Below, piece after piece: positions 42,031 to 50,819 of a stretch of 64,000 nucleotides of DNA (its first letter is position 1; each line of letters starts with the position of its first letter). A program made the translations under genes and the position numbers. This DNA comes from Paenibacillus sp. UNC499MF (lineage in GTDB: Bacteria > Bacillota > Bacilli > Paenibacillales > NBRC-103111). Where the stretch lies: the NCBI RefSeq assembly GCF_900107975.1, contig NZ_FNVF01000006.1, positions 186,001 to 250,000 on the forward strand, written 5' to 3'. The notes beneath the pieces are model-generated. The model made no database searches, was not told the DNA's origin, and worked only from the letters and a program-made list of their open reading frames with translations.

Positions 42031-42834
42031 TTATTCACCCGCGTCGGCACTTTTCTTCACATCCGACGCTTTGACGCCGCGCATAATGCTTACCTCGACG
42101 CGGCGGTTTTTGGCCCGGCCATCGGCCGTATCGTTTGAATCCACCGGCCGGTACTCGCCATATCCGATCGAGCGGAATCGGCTCGGGTCGATTCCGTTAT
42201 TTTCAAGCAAGATCTTCATGAAATTCAGGGCCCGTCTGGAGCTTAAATCCCAGTTCGAATCAAATTCCTTGTTGTTGATCGGCACATTGTCCGCGTGCCC
42301 GGCCACTTCGATCCGGTATTTCGGATATTGGCTCAGCATATCGGTCATGGCTTGGGCCAGACGGCGCGATTCCGGTTTAATGACGGCTGACCCGGAGGCG
42401 AACAAGGCCTTATCCTGGATCGTGATCATTAGCTGGTCGTCGGTCAAGGTCGTTGTCAGCTCGGAGCCCAGCTTGTTGTCCGTGATGTACTGATCCAGCT
42501 TTTGCTTAAGCTGCTCCAGGTCGGCCTGCTCGGCCTCGTACTGCTTTTGCAGCGCTTCGCTTTCCGACGGATTCGGGTTGTCATGCTGCTTGAGTGCCGT
42601 ACTGGTATCCCGGTTCAGGGGGATTTTGGCCGAGGTTTCAAAAGTTCCGGTTCCCCCGGTAAAAGCCGAGTTCAAAGCTCTCATGATGCTGTCGTATTTT
42701 TTCGAGTCCACCTGACTGGAAGCGAACAAAATGATGAACAAGGCCAGCAGCAGCGTCAGAAGGTCGGCATAGGGGATGAGCCAAGACTCGTCCACATGCT
42801 CCTCATGATGTTCCTTCCTGTGCTTTTTACTCAT
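42031..42834 (-). CDS. motB: Flagellar motor stator protein MotB
   Basis: 267 residues from ATG 42834, within the last codons of motA (8-base overlap). Short cytoplasmic start, one membrane helix with the proton-accepting Asp24 (YADLLTLLLALFIILFASSQ), a plug region, and an OmpA-like peptidoglycan-binding domain (SGSAVIKPESRRLAQAMTDM, VAGHADNVPI, SRRALNFMKILL, RVEVSI). It anchors the stator to the cell wall while MotA and MotB conduct ions to drive flagellar rotation. Asp in the helix and general sequence fit the proton-type rather than sodium-type PomB/MotS, though MotS cannot be excluded. Confidence 0.92.
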   Translation of the reverse strand: MSKKHRKEHHEEHVDESWLIPYADLLTLLLALFIILFASSQVDSKKYDSIMRALNSAFTGGTGTFETSAKIPLNRDTSTALKQHDNPNPSESEALQKQYEAEQADLEQLKQKLDQYITDNKLGSELTTTLTDDQLMITIQDKALFASGSAVIKPESRRLAQAMTDMLSQYPKYRIEVAGHADNVPINNKEFDSNWDLSSRRALNFMKILLENNGIDPSRFRSIGYGEYRPVDSNDTADGRAKNRRVEVSIMRGVKASDVKKSADAGE

Positions 42835-43624
42835 TGTCCGTACCCGCTTGTTTCGAAGCGCCCTCGTCTTCGCGCTGGGAGCTCGGTACGAAAACAAGCA
42901 GCTTTTGTTTGACGGCGGAAGAGGAAATGCCGGCTTGAATCGACAGAAGGCCTTCCACCATCATCAGTTTCAGGGTGACTTCTTTTTTGGATTTCTGCTT
43001 CAATTTATTGGCGATGGGGTGCCACAGAACGTAACCGGAAAAAATACCGAGAAGAGTCGCGACGAACGCCGCGGAAATCAAGTGGCCGAGCTTCTCGATT
43101 TCGTTCAGGTTGCTCAGCGCCGCGATGAGGCCGACAACCGCTCCCAATACCCCCAGAGTAGGGGCATACGTTCCCGCTTGTGTAAAAATTTGAGCGCCGT
43201 TCCGGTGACGCTCTTCCATAGCCGCAATATCTTCCATTAACACTTCGCGCACGAAGTCCTGATCGTTGGCGTCGATAATCATCCGCATTCCGCTTTTAAG
43301 GAAAGGATCGTCGATTTCGTTCACTTTTTCTTCGAGAGAAAGCAGACCTTCGCGGCGGGTAAGAGCCGTCCAGTCCGCGACCATGTTAATGAGGTCTTTT
43401 TTTGGCATAAGTTTTTGCTCGGTGAAAACGATTTTCAGCAGTTTAGGGAAATTTTTAAGTTCTTCGCCCGAAAATCCGATAAAAAGCGTGGCTGCCGTTC
43501 CGACGAAAATAATAAGCAGAGCGGCCGGGTTGAACAGAGCGGTCAAACTTGCCCCTTTCAAAACCATGCCGACGCCTACGGCGATGATAGCCAGAATGAT
43601 ACCAATGATAGAAGATTTCTCCAA
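42827..43624 (-). CDS. motA: Flagellar motor stator protein MotA
   Basis: 265 residues, TTG start at 43624 with GAGGTG upstream. Four membrane helices (SIIGIILAIIAVGVGMVL first; GTYAPTLGVLGAVVGLIAAL near 150; AAFVATLLGIFSGYVLW). The cytoplasmic loop that contacts FliG carries charged residues around LLSLEEKVNEIDDPFLKSGM. Co-transcribed with motB from a SigD-like promoter at 43661-43687. Confidence 0.93.
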   Translation of the reverse strand: MEKSSIIGIILAIIAVGVGMVLKGASLTALFNPAALLIIFVGTAATLFIGFSGEELKNFPKLLKIVFTEQKLMPKKDLINMVADWTALTRREGLLSLEEKVNEIDDPFLKSGMRMIIDANDQDFVREVLMEDIAAMEERHRNGAQIFTQAGTYAPTLGVLGAVVGLIAALSNLNEIEKLGHLISAAFVATLLGIFSGYVLWHPIANKLKQKSKKEVTLKLMMVEGLLSIQAGISSSAVKQKLLVFVPSSQREDEGASKQAGTDNE

Positions 43625-43660
43625 GATTCGCGCACCTCTTCGTTGTAGGTTGTATGACCT

Positions 43661-43687
43661 ATATCGACAAAGGTACTCGTAAAGTTA
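43661..43687 (-). promoter_or_regulatory. SigD-like promoter of motAB
   Basis: Minus strand TAAC, 15 bases, GTCGATAT; the SigD consensus is TAAA-N15-GCCGATAT. Location 37 bases before the motA start fits, and motAB is SigD-controlled in Bacillus. Confidence 0.65.
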
Positions 43688-44065
43688 ACAGTTATTTTCA
43701 AGTTCCTCCAAGCGTCACAAAAATCACACAAAATGGCGTTAAATCAGGTTTTTTCGTCATTTTTGGATCGTTTTGAAAAGGGATATCCCTTCTGTCCGGC
43801 GAAGGGTTTCCGAATAATTTTGACTCCGTTCGACATGACTCGCGTTTGGAACGCAGAACCTTTTTAAAGGCCCGTTCGTTAAAAGTATAGTCCTTTTTTT
43901 ATTCCGGCTTCGGCGATGCCCGGCCTTTTAGTGATGCTTCTGAGGTTTCGGTATGCAAGAGCACATATGCGTATACGAAACCGCTGCTCTTGGCATGATG
44001 TGCATAGCGGCATTACTTGTGCTAAAATCAATGTTTCACCCAATCTCTTACAGCAGGTGTTTACA
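43688..44065. other. Divergent gap between motA and the VanZ gene
   Basis: No gene supported. It holds the palindrome AAGGGATATCCCTT near 43777-43790 and T-rich tracts. An in-frame extension of the VanZ gene to 43916 exists but has no ribosome site. Confidence 0.4.
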
Positions 44066-45148
44066 ATGCTCAGTTTCTATTTGTTTCCGATTTCGTACGC
44101 GTTTCTGTCGTTTCCCGTCGCGGCGGTGCTGTTTACGCTCCCGTTTCTGATCGTTCAGTACCGCAAGTACGGGTATGTTCATTTTTACAGGGCGCTGCTG
44201 CTTTATTTGTTTCTTCTGTACATGATGAACGCCTTGTTTCTGATCATTCTGCCGCTGCCTCCGAGCATCCATAATACGCCTCCGGCGGTGGAGTCGTATG
44301 CCCAGTGGATTCCGTTTCACTTTCTGGAAGACATCGTGAAGGAAACGGCCGTGGTGGCGGATCAGCCTCGCACCTATCTGCATCTGTTGAAGGAACGGGC
44401 GTTCCTTCAAGTGGTTTTTAACGTGCTGCTGACCGTGCCGTTCGGTATTTTTTTGCGGTATTATTTTCGTACAAGCTGGGTCAAATGCCTATTATTCTCG
44501 CTGGGGCTGTCTCTGTTCTTCGAGATCACGCAGGTAACCGGGCTCTACGGCATCTACGACTATCCGTACCGGCTCTTCGATGTCGACGATCTGATGATGA
44601 ATACGGCGGGGGGATTGATCGGATACGTCGCGGCGGAATGGCTTTCATCCCTGCTGCCAAAGATCGAATCGCTCGATGACAAAGTGGACCTGGCGGCCAA
44701 ACGCGTCACTTACACCAGACGGGGGCTCGCGTTTCTGTTCGACTGGTTCGTGATGAGTCCGGTACTTGCCATTCTGGCCGTACTGAACGTTCCGGTCCCT
44801 TATGTGGCAGGCGTCGTGCTGTATTTCATGGTGCTGCCTTATTTCACGAACGGCCAGACGCTCGGCAAATGGATCGTCCGCATCCGTCTCAAAGGCAAAT
44901 CCGACAAAATAACGCTCTACGAACTGTTCGTACGGTACGGGCTGCTGTATCTATTCGTCGGGGGACTGAACCAGCTCTATATCCGGGCGGGGATCGAAAA
45001 TCTTCCCGATATCCTTATGGTCGCTGCGACGTTCGCCATGTTCCTGTTTAATGCCTGGTTCGCTATTCACGTTCTGCGCTGCGTGTTTAACCGGAACCGC
45101 CAGTTGTTTTATGAGAAGAAAAGCGGAACGCGGCACGTAATTAAATAG
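44066..45148 (+). CDS. VanZ-RDD fusion membrane protein
   Basis: 360 residues from ATG 44066 (AGGTG 6 bases upstream, and it begins at the first membrane helix). The N-terminal VanZ-like domain has about five helices (LSFPVAAVLFTLPFLIVQYR, PFGIFLRYYFRTSW, LFDVDDLMMNTAGGLIGYVA). From about 225 an RDD domain follows (RRGLAFLFDWFVMSPVLAIL, GQTLGKWIVRIRLKGK). VanZ gives low-level teicoplanin resistance in one transposon, but most members have no known role; RDD domains are found in transporters and ion exchangers. The fusion is frequent in Bacillales. Confidence 0.85.
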   Translation: MLSFYLFPISYAFLSFPVAAVLFTLPFLIVQYRKYGYVHFYRALLLYLFLLYMMNALFLIILPLPPSIHNTPPAVESYAQWIPFHFLEDIVKETAVVADQPRTYLHLLKERAFLQVVFNVLLTVPFGIFLRYYFRTSWVKCLLFSLGLSLFFEITQVTGLYGIYDYPYRLFDVDDLMMNTAGGLIGYVAAEWLSSLLPKIESLDDKVDLAAKRVTYTRRGLAFLFDWFVMSPVLAILAVLNVPVPYVAGVVLYFMVLPYFTNGQTLGKWIVRIRLKGKSDKITLYELFVRYGLLYLFVGGLNQLYIRAGIENLPDILMVAATFAMFLFNAWFAIHVLRCVFNRNRQLFYEKKSGTRHVIK

Positions 45149-45653
45149 GCGGGCGGAAAATCGAACGGAACTCATCCGGTCTTTCGTTGCTCCGTTTGTA
45201 AACAAAGCAGCCTCAGTCCTATTTACCGGGACAGGGGCTGTTTGCACTGGCCGGACAGCCGGGCAATCCGCTGAATTCCGGCACGCAGGAACCCTTATCT
45301 CTGGAAGATTCTTTTTTGCATCTAAAAGAGCTATATTTAATAGAGAACTAAATGAAGGCGCTTCCTACAGGTGTCATACTATGGAAAGAACCGGAAGGAA
45401 GAAGCCTGTCCATATGGAGGAAAGCGGAATAAGGAAGCCCGCAGCAACCGGCACCGAATGGAGTCAGCCTGGTCCCGCTCGGAATAGCCGGATTGTCGCC
45501 GCGTCAAAATCATAAACAGCTTGTTCTAAGACGAGACTCCGAGCGGGCGTCTGCATACGCATATACCTCGAAGGCGAGGAGACCCTCCGGAGTTAAATAG
45601 AAGGGCACGTAGGTGAACGGAAATGAACCGGGATGAACGGAGGTGAACATACA
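45149..45653. other. Long intergenic region with one weak small frame
   Basis: About 500 bases. Only the 44-codon frame at 45381-45515 is worth noting. Just before the Nudix gene, GGTGAACGGAAATGAAC-like units repeat imperfectly (45610-45648: GTGAACGG, ATGAACCGG, ATGAACGG, GTGAAC). Confidence 0.4.
45381..45515 (+). CDS. Possible 44-residue basic protein
   Basis: ATG 45381 with AGGTG 7 bases upstream opens a frame rich in basic and small residues (MERTGRKKPVHMEESGIRKP...). No family, no neighbours in an operon. It may be chance. Confidence 0.2.
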   Translation: MERTGRKKPVHMEESGIRKPAATGTEWSQPGPARNSRIVAASKS

Positions 45654-46154
45654 GTGAGTTCCAAAACGATCGAGGCCGACTGGGGCGGCCATCTTGTAAA
45701 GCTGACCTGGATGTCGACGGCTGCGCCCCCCTTCAATGGCGTTACAAGCGTACACGCTGTCTGCTTTTACGAAGGCAACATATTGCTGGTCCGCGTTAAG
45801 ACGAGGGGCTTCAATCTCCCTGGCGGGCATGTGGAAGCGGACGAGACTCCCGAAGAGGCTTTACGCCGCGAGTGCTTGGAGGAAGGCTGCGTAGAAGGAC
45901 GGATACGTCCGGTCGGAATGATTGAAGTGAGCCATGAGCATAATCCGAATTTCGATCCGGCGGGCAAATATCCGCTCATCGGTTATCAGGTTTTTTACCG
46001 GATGGATATTACCTCCCTCCACCCGTTCACCCGGGAGAACGAATGCACGGCCCGGATCTGGGTGGAGCCCGGCGAGCTGCCTCATGTGATCGAGGACCAC
46101 GAACTCATTCTTTGCGCCGTGGAAGCGGCGCTGAACAGCGGCTCTGCCGGCTGA
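45654..46154 (+). CDS. Nudix hydrolase
   Basis: 166 residues from GTG 45654, preferred because GGAGGTGA lies 7 bases upstream; ATG 45633 lies before that site. The Nudix box is GHVEADETPEEALRRECLEE GC (GX5EX7REUXEEXGU; about residues 60-82, shown here in two pieces). Nudix enzymes hydrolyse nucleoside diphosphates linked to other groups; the substrate cannot be read from sequence. The SDR gene starts 36 bases later, likely one operon. Confidence 0.9.
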   Translation: MSSKTIEADWGGHLVKLTWMSTAAPPFNGVTSVHAVCFYEGNILLVRVKTRGFNLPGGHVEADETPEEALRRECLEEGCVEGRIRPVGMIEVSHEHNPNFDPAGKYPLIGYQVFYRMDITSLHPFTRENECTARIWVEPGELPHVIEDHELILCAVEAALNSGSAG

Positions 46155-46190
46155 CTCCGGGACGATTGAAGAGACGAAGGAGGAGATGAT

Positions 46191-46985
46191 ATGTCCGAGA
46201 AACAGAACGGACCCCAGCCCGCCGTGCTCGTGACGGGAGGGAGCAGCGGTATCGGACGGGGCATTGCCCTTGAATTTGCCGCCGCCGGTTACCGGGTCGC
46301 GATAACCCATTATGGGGATAGGGAGGCTGCCGCAGCAGCGGCCCATGAGATCTCACGCTTGTCGGGAGACGCGTGCGGAGTGATCGAAGGAGACTTAAGG
46401 AAGCTCGAAACCGCGGAAGCGACCATAGGGGAGGCGCTGCTAATCCTCGGCCGCCTCGACGTTCTCGTGAATAATGCCGGTATCGGACTGTACGGCCGCA
46501 TACAGGAGCTGCCCGCCGAAAATCTGGACAACTTGTACGGGCTGAATTTTCGCGCGCCTCTGCTGCTGATGCGGGATGCGTCCCGACAAATGATCCGGCA
46601 GGGCGTCAAGGGATGCATCCTGAACATTACTTCCTCGCGGGCCGAACGGGCGTATCCCGGTGACGCCGCATACGGGGGCCTCAAGGCGGGACTGAAGAGG
46701 GCTTCCGAAGCCGCTGCGCTCGATCTGGCGCCCTACGGAATCCGCGTCAACTGCCTGGCTCCGGGAGCTGTCCTTGTAAGGGAGCCGGAACCGCAGGTGG
46801 ACAAATTTGCCGTGACGGTACCACTTGGCAGAATAGGTCTGCCCGGCGATATCGGCGGCGCTGCGGTATGGCTGGCATCCGGTCAGGCTTCGTATGTGAC
46901 GGGCATTTCTCTGCGGATAGACGACGGTTTGATCCTGCCGGGGATGCCGGAGGACGGCAGCGCCTCCTGGAACCGGGGCGGCTAG
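46191..46985 (+). CDS. Short-chain dehydrogenase/reductase
   Basis: 264 residues. Classical SDR: cofactor loop TGGSSGIGRGIA (about 15-26), NNAG in VLVNNAGIGLYG, catalytic Ser in LNITSSRAERA, and YGGLK (the YxxxK pair) near 160. The C-terminal YVTGISLRIDDGLILPG is typical. NADP use is suggested by the lack of an acidic residue after strand 2 (ITHYGDR). Substrate unknown. GGAGGAG precedes the ATG. Confidence 0.92.
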   Translation: MSEKQNGPQPAVLVTGGSSGIGRGIALEFAAAGYRVAITHYGDREAAAAAAHEISRLSGDACGVIEGDLRKLETAEATIGEALLILGRLDVLVNNAGIGLYGRIQELPAENLDNLYGLNFRAPLLLMRDASRQMIRQGVKGCILNITSSRAERAYPGDAAYGGLKAGLKRASEAAALDLAPYGIRVNCLAPGAVLVREPEPQVDKFAVTVPLGRIGLPGDIGGAAVWLASGQASYVTGISLRIDDGLILPGMPEDGSASWNRGG

Positions 46986-47016
46986 CCTTCAACCCGGGCA
47001 AGAACCCCGGAGGGAC

Positions 47017-48141
47017 TCAGTTGAATACGCCCGAGCCCACAATTTTGACGGTAACTTTCGGGTGAAAGCGAACATTTTTATACTCCTGTTCCCAGTCCAT
47101 GGATTTCCATAATGCCGGATGGTGGGCGATGATCCGTCTGCCGATGCCAAACGCGTCGCAGCCGCTTTCCTGAAGCTTCCGGAGGACGGCTTCGGCGTCC
47201 CGGGTCAGCAGATCGGACAAATCTTTGTTGAGCCGGTTTACCGTATCCTTCTCATGCAGATGATCTTCGGCAAACTCCGTCACTTTAACCGGAAGGTTCA
47301 GGTCCAGATAAACATCCACATGACGGTCCCGGACCTGAACCTTCATTTTTCGCTTGCTTTTTTGTCCCCCGGCATCAAATGTGATGTAATTCTCCAGATT
47401 GTGCCGGTCTCCTTCTTTGATTTTCCGCACAAATCTTGCGGTTTTTTTATGTGCGCCCATGAGAAGCGAATACAGAATGGATTGTTCCACGTTCAGGCTG
47501 CCGGTCATCCGCTGATCGTGAAACAGGGCGTTCCCGATGGCCGCGACGTTTTTTCCGTCCTGCTTCAGGTAGGGAAGCACGAAATCCTGGCCGGGATCCA
47601 GGAGCATCACGAGCATCGTTTCCAGCGACAACTCGGGAAAAACGCTCATCTCCTCCAGGCTTTCGATTTTCCTCGTAATAAATTCACCGATGAGAATGCT
47701 GCCGACCTTCTTCAACCGGAGCGTTTCATTCGCTGTCCCGTCTACGACGGCGACTTTAACCCGGGAAGTCGGATTGCGCGGGTCGCGGTACAAAATATCC
47801 AGGTACGGATACAAATCTTTTTCCGCCACACTACGGCCGAACAGCATAAAACCGTATTTAAAGTACCGGATATCGCCGGTCACCTTGGTCCGGATAATAT
47901 CGCTTGTCTGCCGGACGGAATAACCAGATCCGGACTCCACTTCGTTCTTCGCCGCCCCCTGCTGCTCGGTCTGTTGGGGCTCATCGACGACTTCGATCGT
48001 CTGCATCAGCTCGCCGTCGGGCGTAAGATCATACCCCGATCCGTATCCCAGGCGGGCATCTCTCAAGCTGTCCTCGTCCCAGCAGCCCGGCAGGACGGCG
48101 AGCAGAAGCAGTACGGTACCGATGCGACCGATCCGTTTCAT
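47017..48141 (-). CDS. Spore germination protein, GerAC type (Ger(x)C family), operon 2
   Basis: 374 residues, paralogue of the 25024-26148 gene. Lipoprotein signal VLLLLAVLPGCWDEDSL with lipobox LPGC. Family landmarks include TRKIESLEEMSVFPELSLET and the C-terminal AFGIGRRIIAHHPALWKSMD. ATG overlaps the B gene stop by 4 bases. The sensor chemistry of the two operons is probably different, as B and C subunits diverge more than A. Confidence 0.95.
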   Translation of the reverse strand: MKRIGRIGTVLLLLAVLPGCWDEDSLRDARLGYGSGYDLTPDGELMQTIEVVDEPQQTEQQGAAKNEVESGSGYSVRQTSDIIRTKVTGDIRYFKYGFMLFGRSVAEKDLYPYLDILYRDPRNPTSRVKVAVVDGTANETLRLKKVGSILIGEFITRKIESLEEMSVFPELSLETMLVMLLDPGQDFVLPYLKQDGKNVAAIGNALFHDQRMTGSLNVEQSILYSLLMGAHKKTARFVRKIKEGDRHNLENYITFDAGGQKSKRKMKVQVRDRHVDVYLDLNLPVKVTEFAEDHLHEKDTVNRLNKDLSDLLTRDAEAVLRKLQESGCDAFGIGRRIIAHHPALWKSMDWEQEYKNVRFHPKVTVKIVGSGVFN

Positions 48142-49235
48142 GCGGGATCACCTTCTTTCTTTTTAAAGACATAAGACAGGAGCAGGAGCAGAAGCGGAAA
48201 GCCGATCAGGAAAAAATAAGCCGACGCGTCGGCGACATGGGAAAACAGTTCGAACTGTTCTTTCGTCTGCGGCAAATAGGCGATGACACAAGAAATAAGG
48301 ACCGCGAAGGGAGCGGCTTTTTTGTGGTCCTTATGCTTCAGCAGATGGCCGATGCCGAAAGCGGCCGCATAGCAGTAGCCCGTCATGGATGCGACCATGG
48401 AGATCATCCAGATGGGGAGAAACAAGAGATCCGCCCGGTCCATCGCCCCGAAGGGCAGCGAACGGAGCAGATACATGACCGGCTCCGGAATCATGTTCAG
48501 CTGAGGGGGACTGAATACGGTCATGCAGGTAAATACCGTGAAAGCGTAAAACAAAACGACAAACCAGGTGCCGGCCGAGACGGCTTTCAGTTTGCCCGCA
48601 TGGTTTCCTTTTACATAAGGATAAATGATGAGAATCAGCTCGAACCCGTACATGGCGGTAATCGTTTCTTTCGAGCTGAGAATGATATTCCAGATTCCCG
48701 CTTCGTTGAGCGGAAGCAGATACAGGAAATTCGCGCGGTGCACGCCGTATCCGATCAGGAAAATCATAGGCCCGATGAGAAACGTGAAAAGGATAAAAAT
48801 ACGGGTAATCGTACGGAACGTGCCCCGGATCAAATACACGCCCGTCAGCATAAACAGGAACAACACCGCCCAGCGCGGAGTGTTCTGGAGTATCCAGCGG
48901 TTGATGATATCGAACGCGCCCATCATGACGACGCCGCCGACCAGCAGAAAGTAAGCGACGTAGGCAATTCCGATCAGAGCGCCCGCATAACGGCCCGTTA
49001 AGAGGGTTGCGATCCGGAACACGCTGCAGGAGGGAAACCGTTTCATCAGCATCCACATCATAATCAGGATCAACTGCAGGAAGAAGCCGGCGATCAGAAC
49101 CGATATCCAGCCTCCGCCTTTGGCTAGCTGATGAAGCCGGTACGGCAGCGACAAAATTCCGACACCGATTTGAAGTTTAATGATGAGCAGAAAAAGCTGG
49201 CCTTGCGAAATGGTGTCTTTGGGTTCAATCTTCAT
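48138..49235 (-). CDS. Spore germination protein, GerAB type (permease-like), operon 2
   Basis: 365 residues, about ten membrane helices; start TISQGQLFLLIIKLQIGVGI matches the family. Overlaps the A gene end by 11 bases and the C gene start by 4. The B subunit is the presumed germinant-binding part of the receptor. Confidence 0.95.
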   Translation of the reverse strand: MKIEPKDTISQGQLFLLIIKLQIGVGILSLPYRLHQLAKGGGWISVLIAGFFLQLILIMMWMLMKRFPSCSVFRIATLLTGRYAGALIGIAYVAYFLLVGGVVMMGAFDIINRWILQNTPRWAVLFLFMLTGVYLIRGTFRTITRIFILFTFLIGPMIFLIGYGVHRANFLYLLPLNEAGIWNIILSSKETITAMYGFELILIIYPYVKGNHAGKLKAVSAGTWFVVLFYAFTVFTCMTVFSPPQLNMIPEPVMYLLRSLPFGAMDRADLLFLPIWMISMVASMTGYCYAAAFGIGHLLKHKDHKKAAPFAVLISCVIAYLPQTKEQFELFSHVADASAYFFLIGFPLLLLLLSYVFKKKEGDPA

Positions 49236-50766
49236 CCCGTTTCCAGCTCCTTGAAGTCGCCTCTTCTTGCTTCATAAATTTAGGATCGGCGTCATGGGGA
49301 CGCGCGTTGAGCAGCCAAGAAGGAAAACGGACAAGCACGTCCTTCATATCTTTAATTCTCAGCGGTGCGAAAGGTGAAAAGTAGGGAGTGCCGAAAGACT
49401 CCAGCTTGCACAAATGGATCGTCAGTAGCATCAGGCCGAAAGCGATCCCCACGTATCCGAAAATAGAAGCGGCGATCATCAGCGGAAAGCGCAAAATCCG
49501 TACGGCCGAGCTCATTTCATGGGACGGAACGAGAAAAGAGGCGATGGCGGTCAGCGAAACGACGATAATCATCGTATAGGAAACGAGTCCGGCCCGTACG
49601 ATGGCATCCCCGATGACCAAACCGCCGACGATTCCGATCGTCTGTCCGACCCGGCTGGGCAGCCGGATACCCGCCTCACGGAGCAGCTCGAATATGAGCT
49701 CGAGCAGCATGGCTTCGACGATAGCGGGAAAAGGGACGCGCTCCAGCGAGCTTTTGATCGTATGAACAAGCTCCAGCGGTAAAATGTCCGGATGAAAGGA
49801 AACCGTCCCGATATAAAGAGCCGGAAGCGTAAACGCCAGCAGAAAGCTGAACATCCGGATCATCCGGACAAAAGAGCTGACGATCCAGCGCCCGTTGTAA
49901 TCGTCGGGGGATTGATAAAAGGCGAAGAAGGTAACGGGAGCGATAAGGACGGTCGGACTTCCATCCGTAATAATCGCTACGCGCCCTTCCATTAGACTGG
50001 AAGCGGTCCGGTCCGGACGCTCGGTGGCCAAATGCTGCGGAAACATGGAGAACGGATGATCTTCCGTAATCTCCTGAACAATTCCCGTAGTCAGAACGGC
50101 ATCGGCGGAGATGGCCCGGATTCGTTCCTCGACTTCCCGAACCAGCTCGTCATTGGCGATATTTTTCATATAAACGACGGCTATCCGGGTTTGCGTATGC
50201 GTGCCGGCCAGGAAATAGCGGACCGTCAAATAAGGGCTTGAGATCAGCTTGCGGATCAGAAACAAATTTACGTTCAAAACTTCAATGAAGCCGTAATGAG
50301 GGCCCCGGATCACGCCTTCGTTCTGGGGTTCTTCCACACTCCGTTTGTAAACGGCTTCCGTTGCCAAAATATAGAACCCCTGCAAGCCCTCCAGAAAATA
50401 AACGCATTTTCCCTGAATTAAGGCTTTGACGGCGTTATCCAGCGGAGTTTCGCGGGTCGTTTCCAGAATGTTAAACAAGTTATCCAGCTCTTGGCTTGTA
50501 TTTTCGTGCAGAGGCTGGACCACGTGAAGCTGTATTTTATCCTGATCGACCAGGGATTCGAGGTAAACCAGCGTCCCGTCCCGACCCGCGAAAGGCAGGG
50601 GCTGCCGCTTTAAATCTTCCGTATGGCAGAGAGCATGCTGAAGGTAACCGATATTGACGGCAATCGAATCGGAGGCAGGTGGGGCTTTTAACGGGTCGGG
50701 GTCCGTAAGATGATCCCCCTGTCCCGGGCTTCGGGCCGCCCGGAGAAGCTTGCGATAAAGACTCAT
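49225..50766 (-). CDS. Spore germination protein, GerAA type, operon 2
   Basis: 513 residues from ATG 50766 (AAGGGTG 8 bases upstream; N-terminus MSLYRKLLRAA resembles GerA starts). An ATG at 50820 overlapping the MerR stop as TAATG would add 18 residues and is the alternative. Landmarks: SVEEPQNEGVIRGPHYGFIE, FSMFPQHLATERPDRTASSL, SRVGQTIGIVGGLVIGDAIV. Channel-forming subunit of the second receptor. Confidence 0.95.
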   Translation of the reverse strand: MSLYRKLLRAARSPGQGDHLTDPDPLKAPPASDSIAVNIGYLQHALCHTEDLKRQPLPFAGRDGTLVYLESLVDQDKIQLHVVQPLHENTSQELDNLFNILETTRETPLDNAVKALIQGKCVYFLEGLQGFYILATEAVYKRSVEEPQNEGVIRGPHYGFIEVLNVNLFLIRKLISSPYLTVRYFLAGTHTQTRIAVVYMKNIANDELVREVEERIRAISADAVLTTGIVQEITEDHPFSMFPQHLATERPDRTASSLMEGRVAIITDGSPTVLIAPVTFFAFYQSPDDYNGRWIVSSFVRMIRMFSFLLAFTLPALYIGTVSFHPDILPLELVHTIKSSLERVPFPAIVEAMLLELIFELLREAGIRLPSRVGQTIGIVGGLVIGDAIVRAGLVSYTMIIVVSLTAIASFLVPSHEMSSAVRILRFPLMIAASIFGYVGIAFGLMLLTIHLCKLESFGTPYFSPFAPLRIKDMKDVLVRFPSWLLNARPHDADPKFMKQEEATSRSWKRDED

Positions 50767-50819
50767 GCAGAACACACCCTTGGATTCGTTATCCATAAGG
50801 TGCTCCAACAGGTTTGCCA

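Noticed and set aside
45371-45387. CATACTA resembling a SigG -10 element
   Set aside because: No matching -35 at the right spacing and no spore gene downstream.
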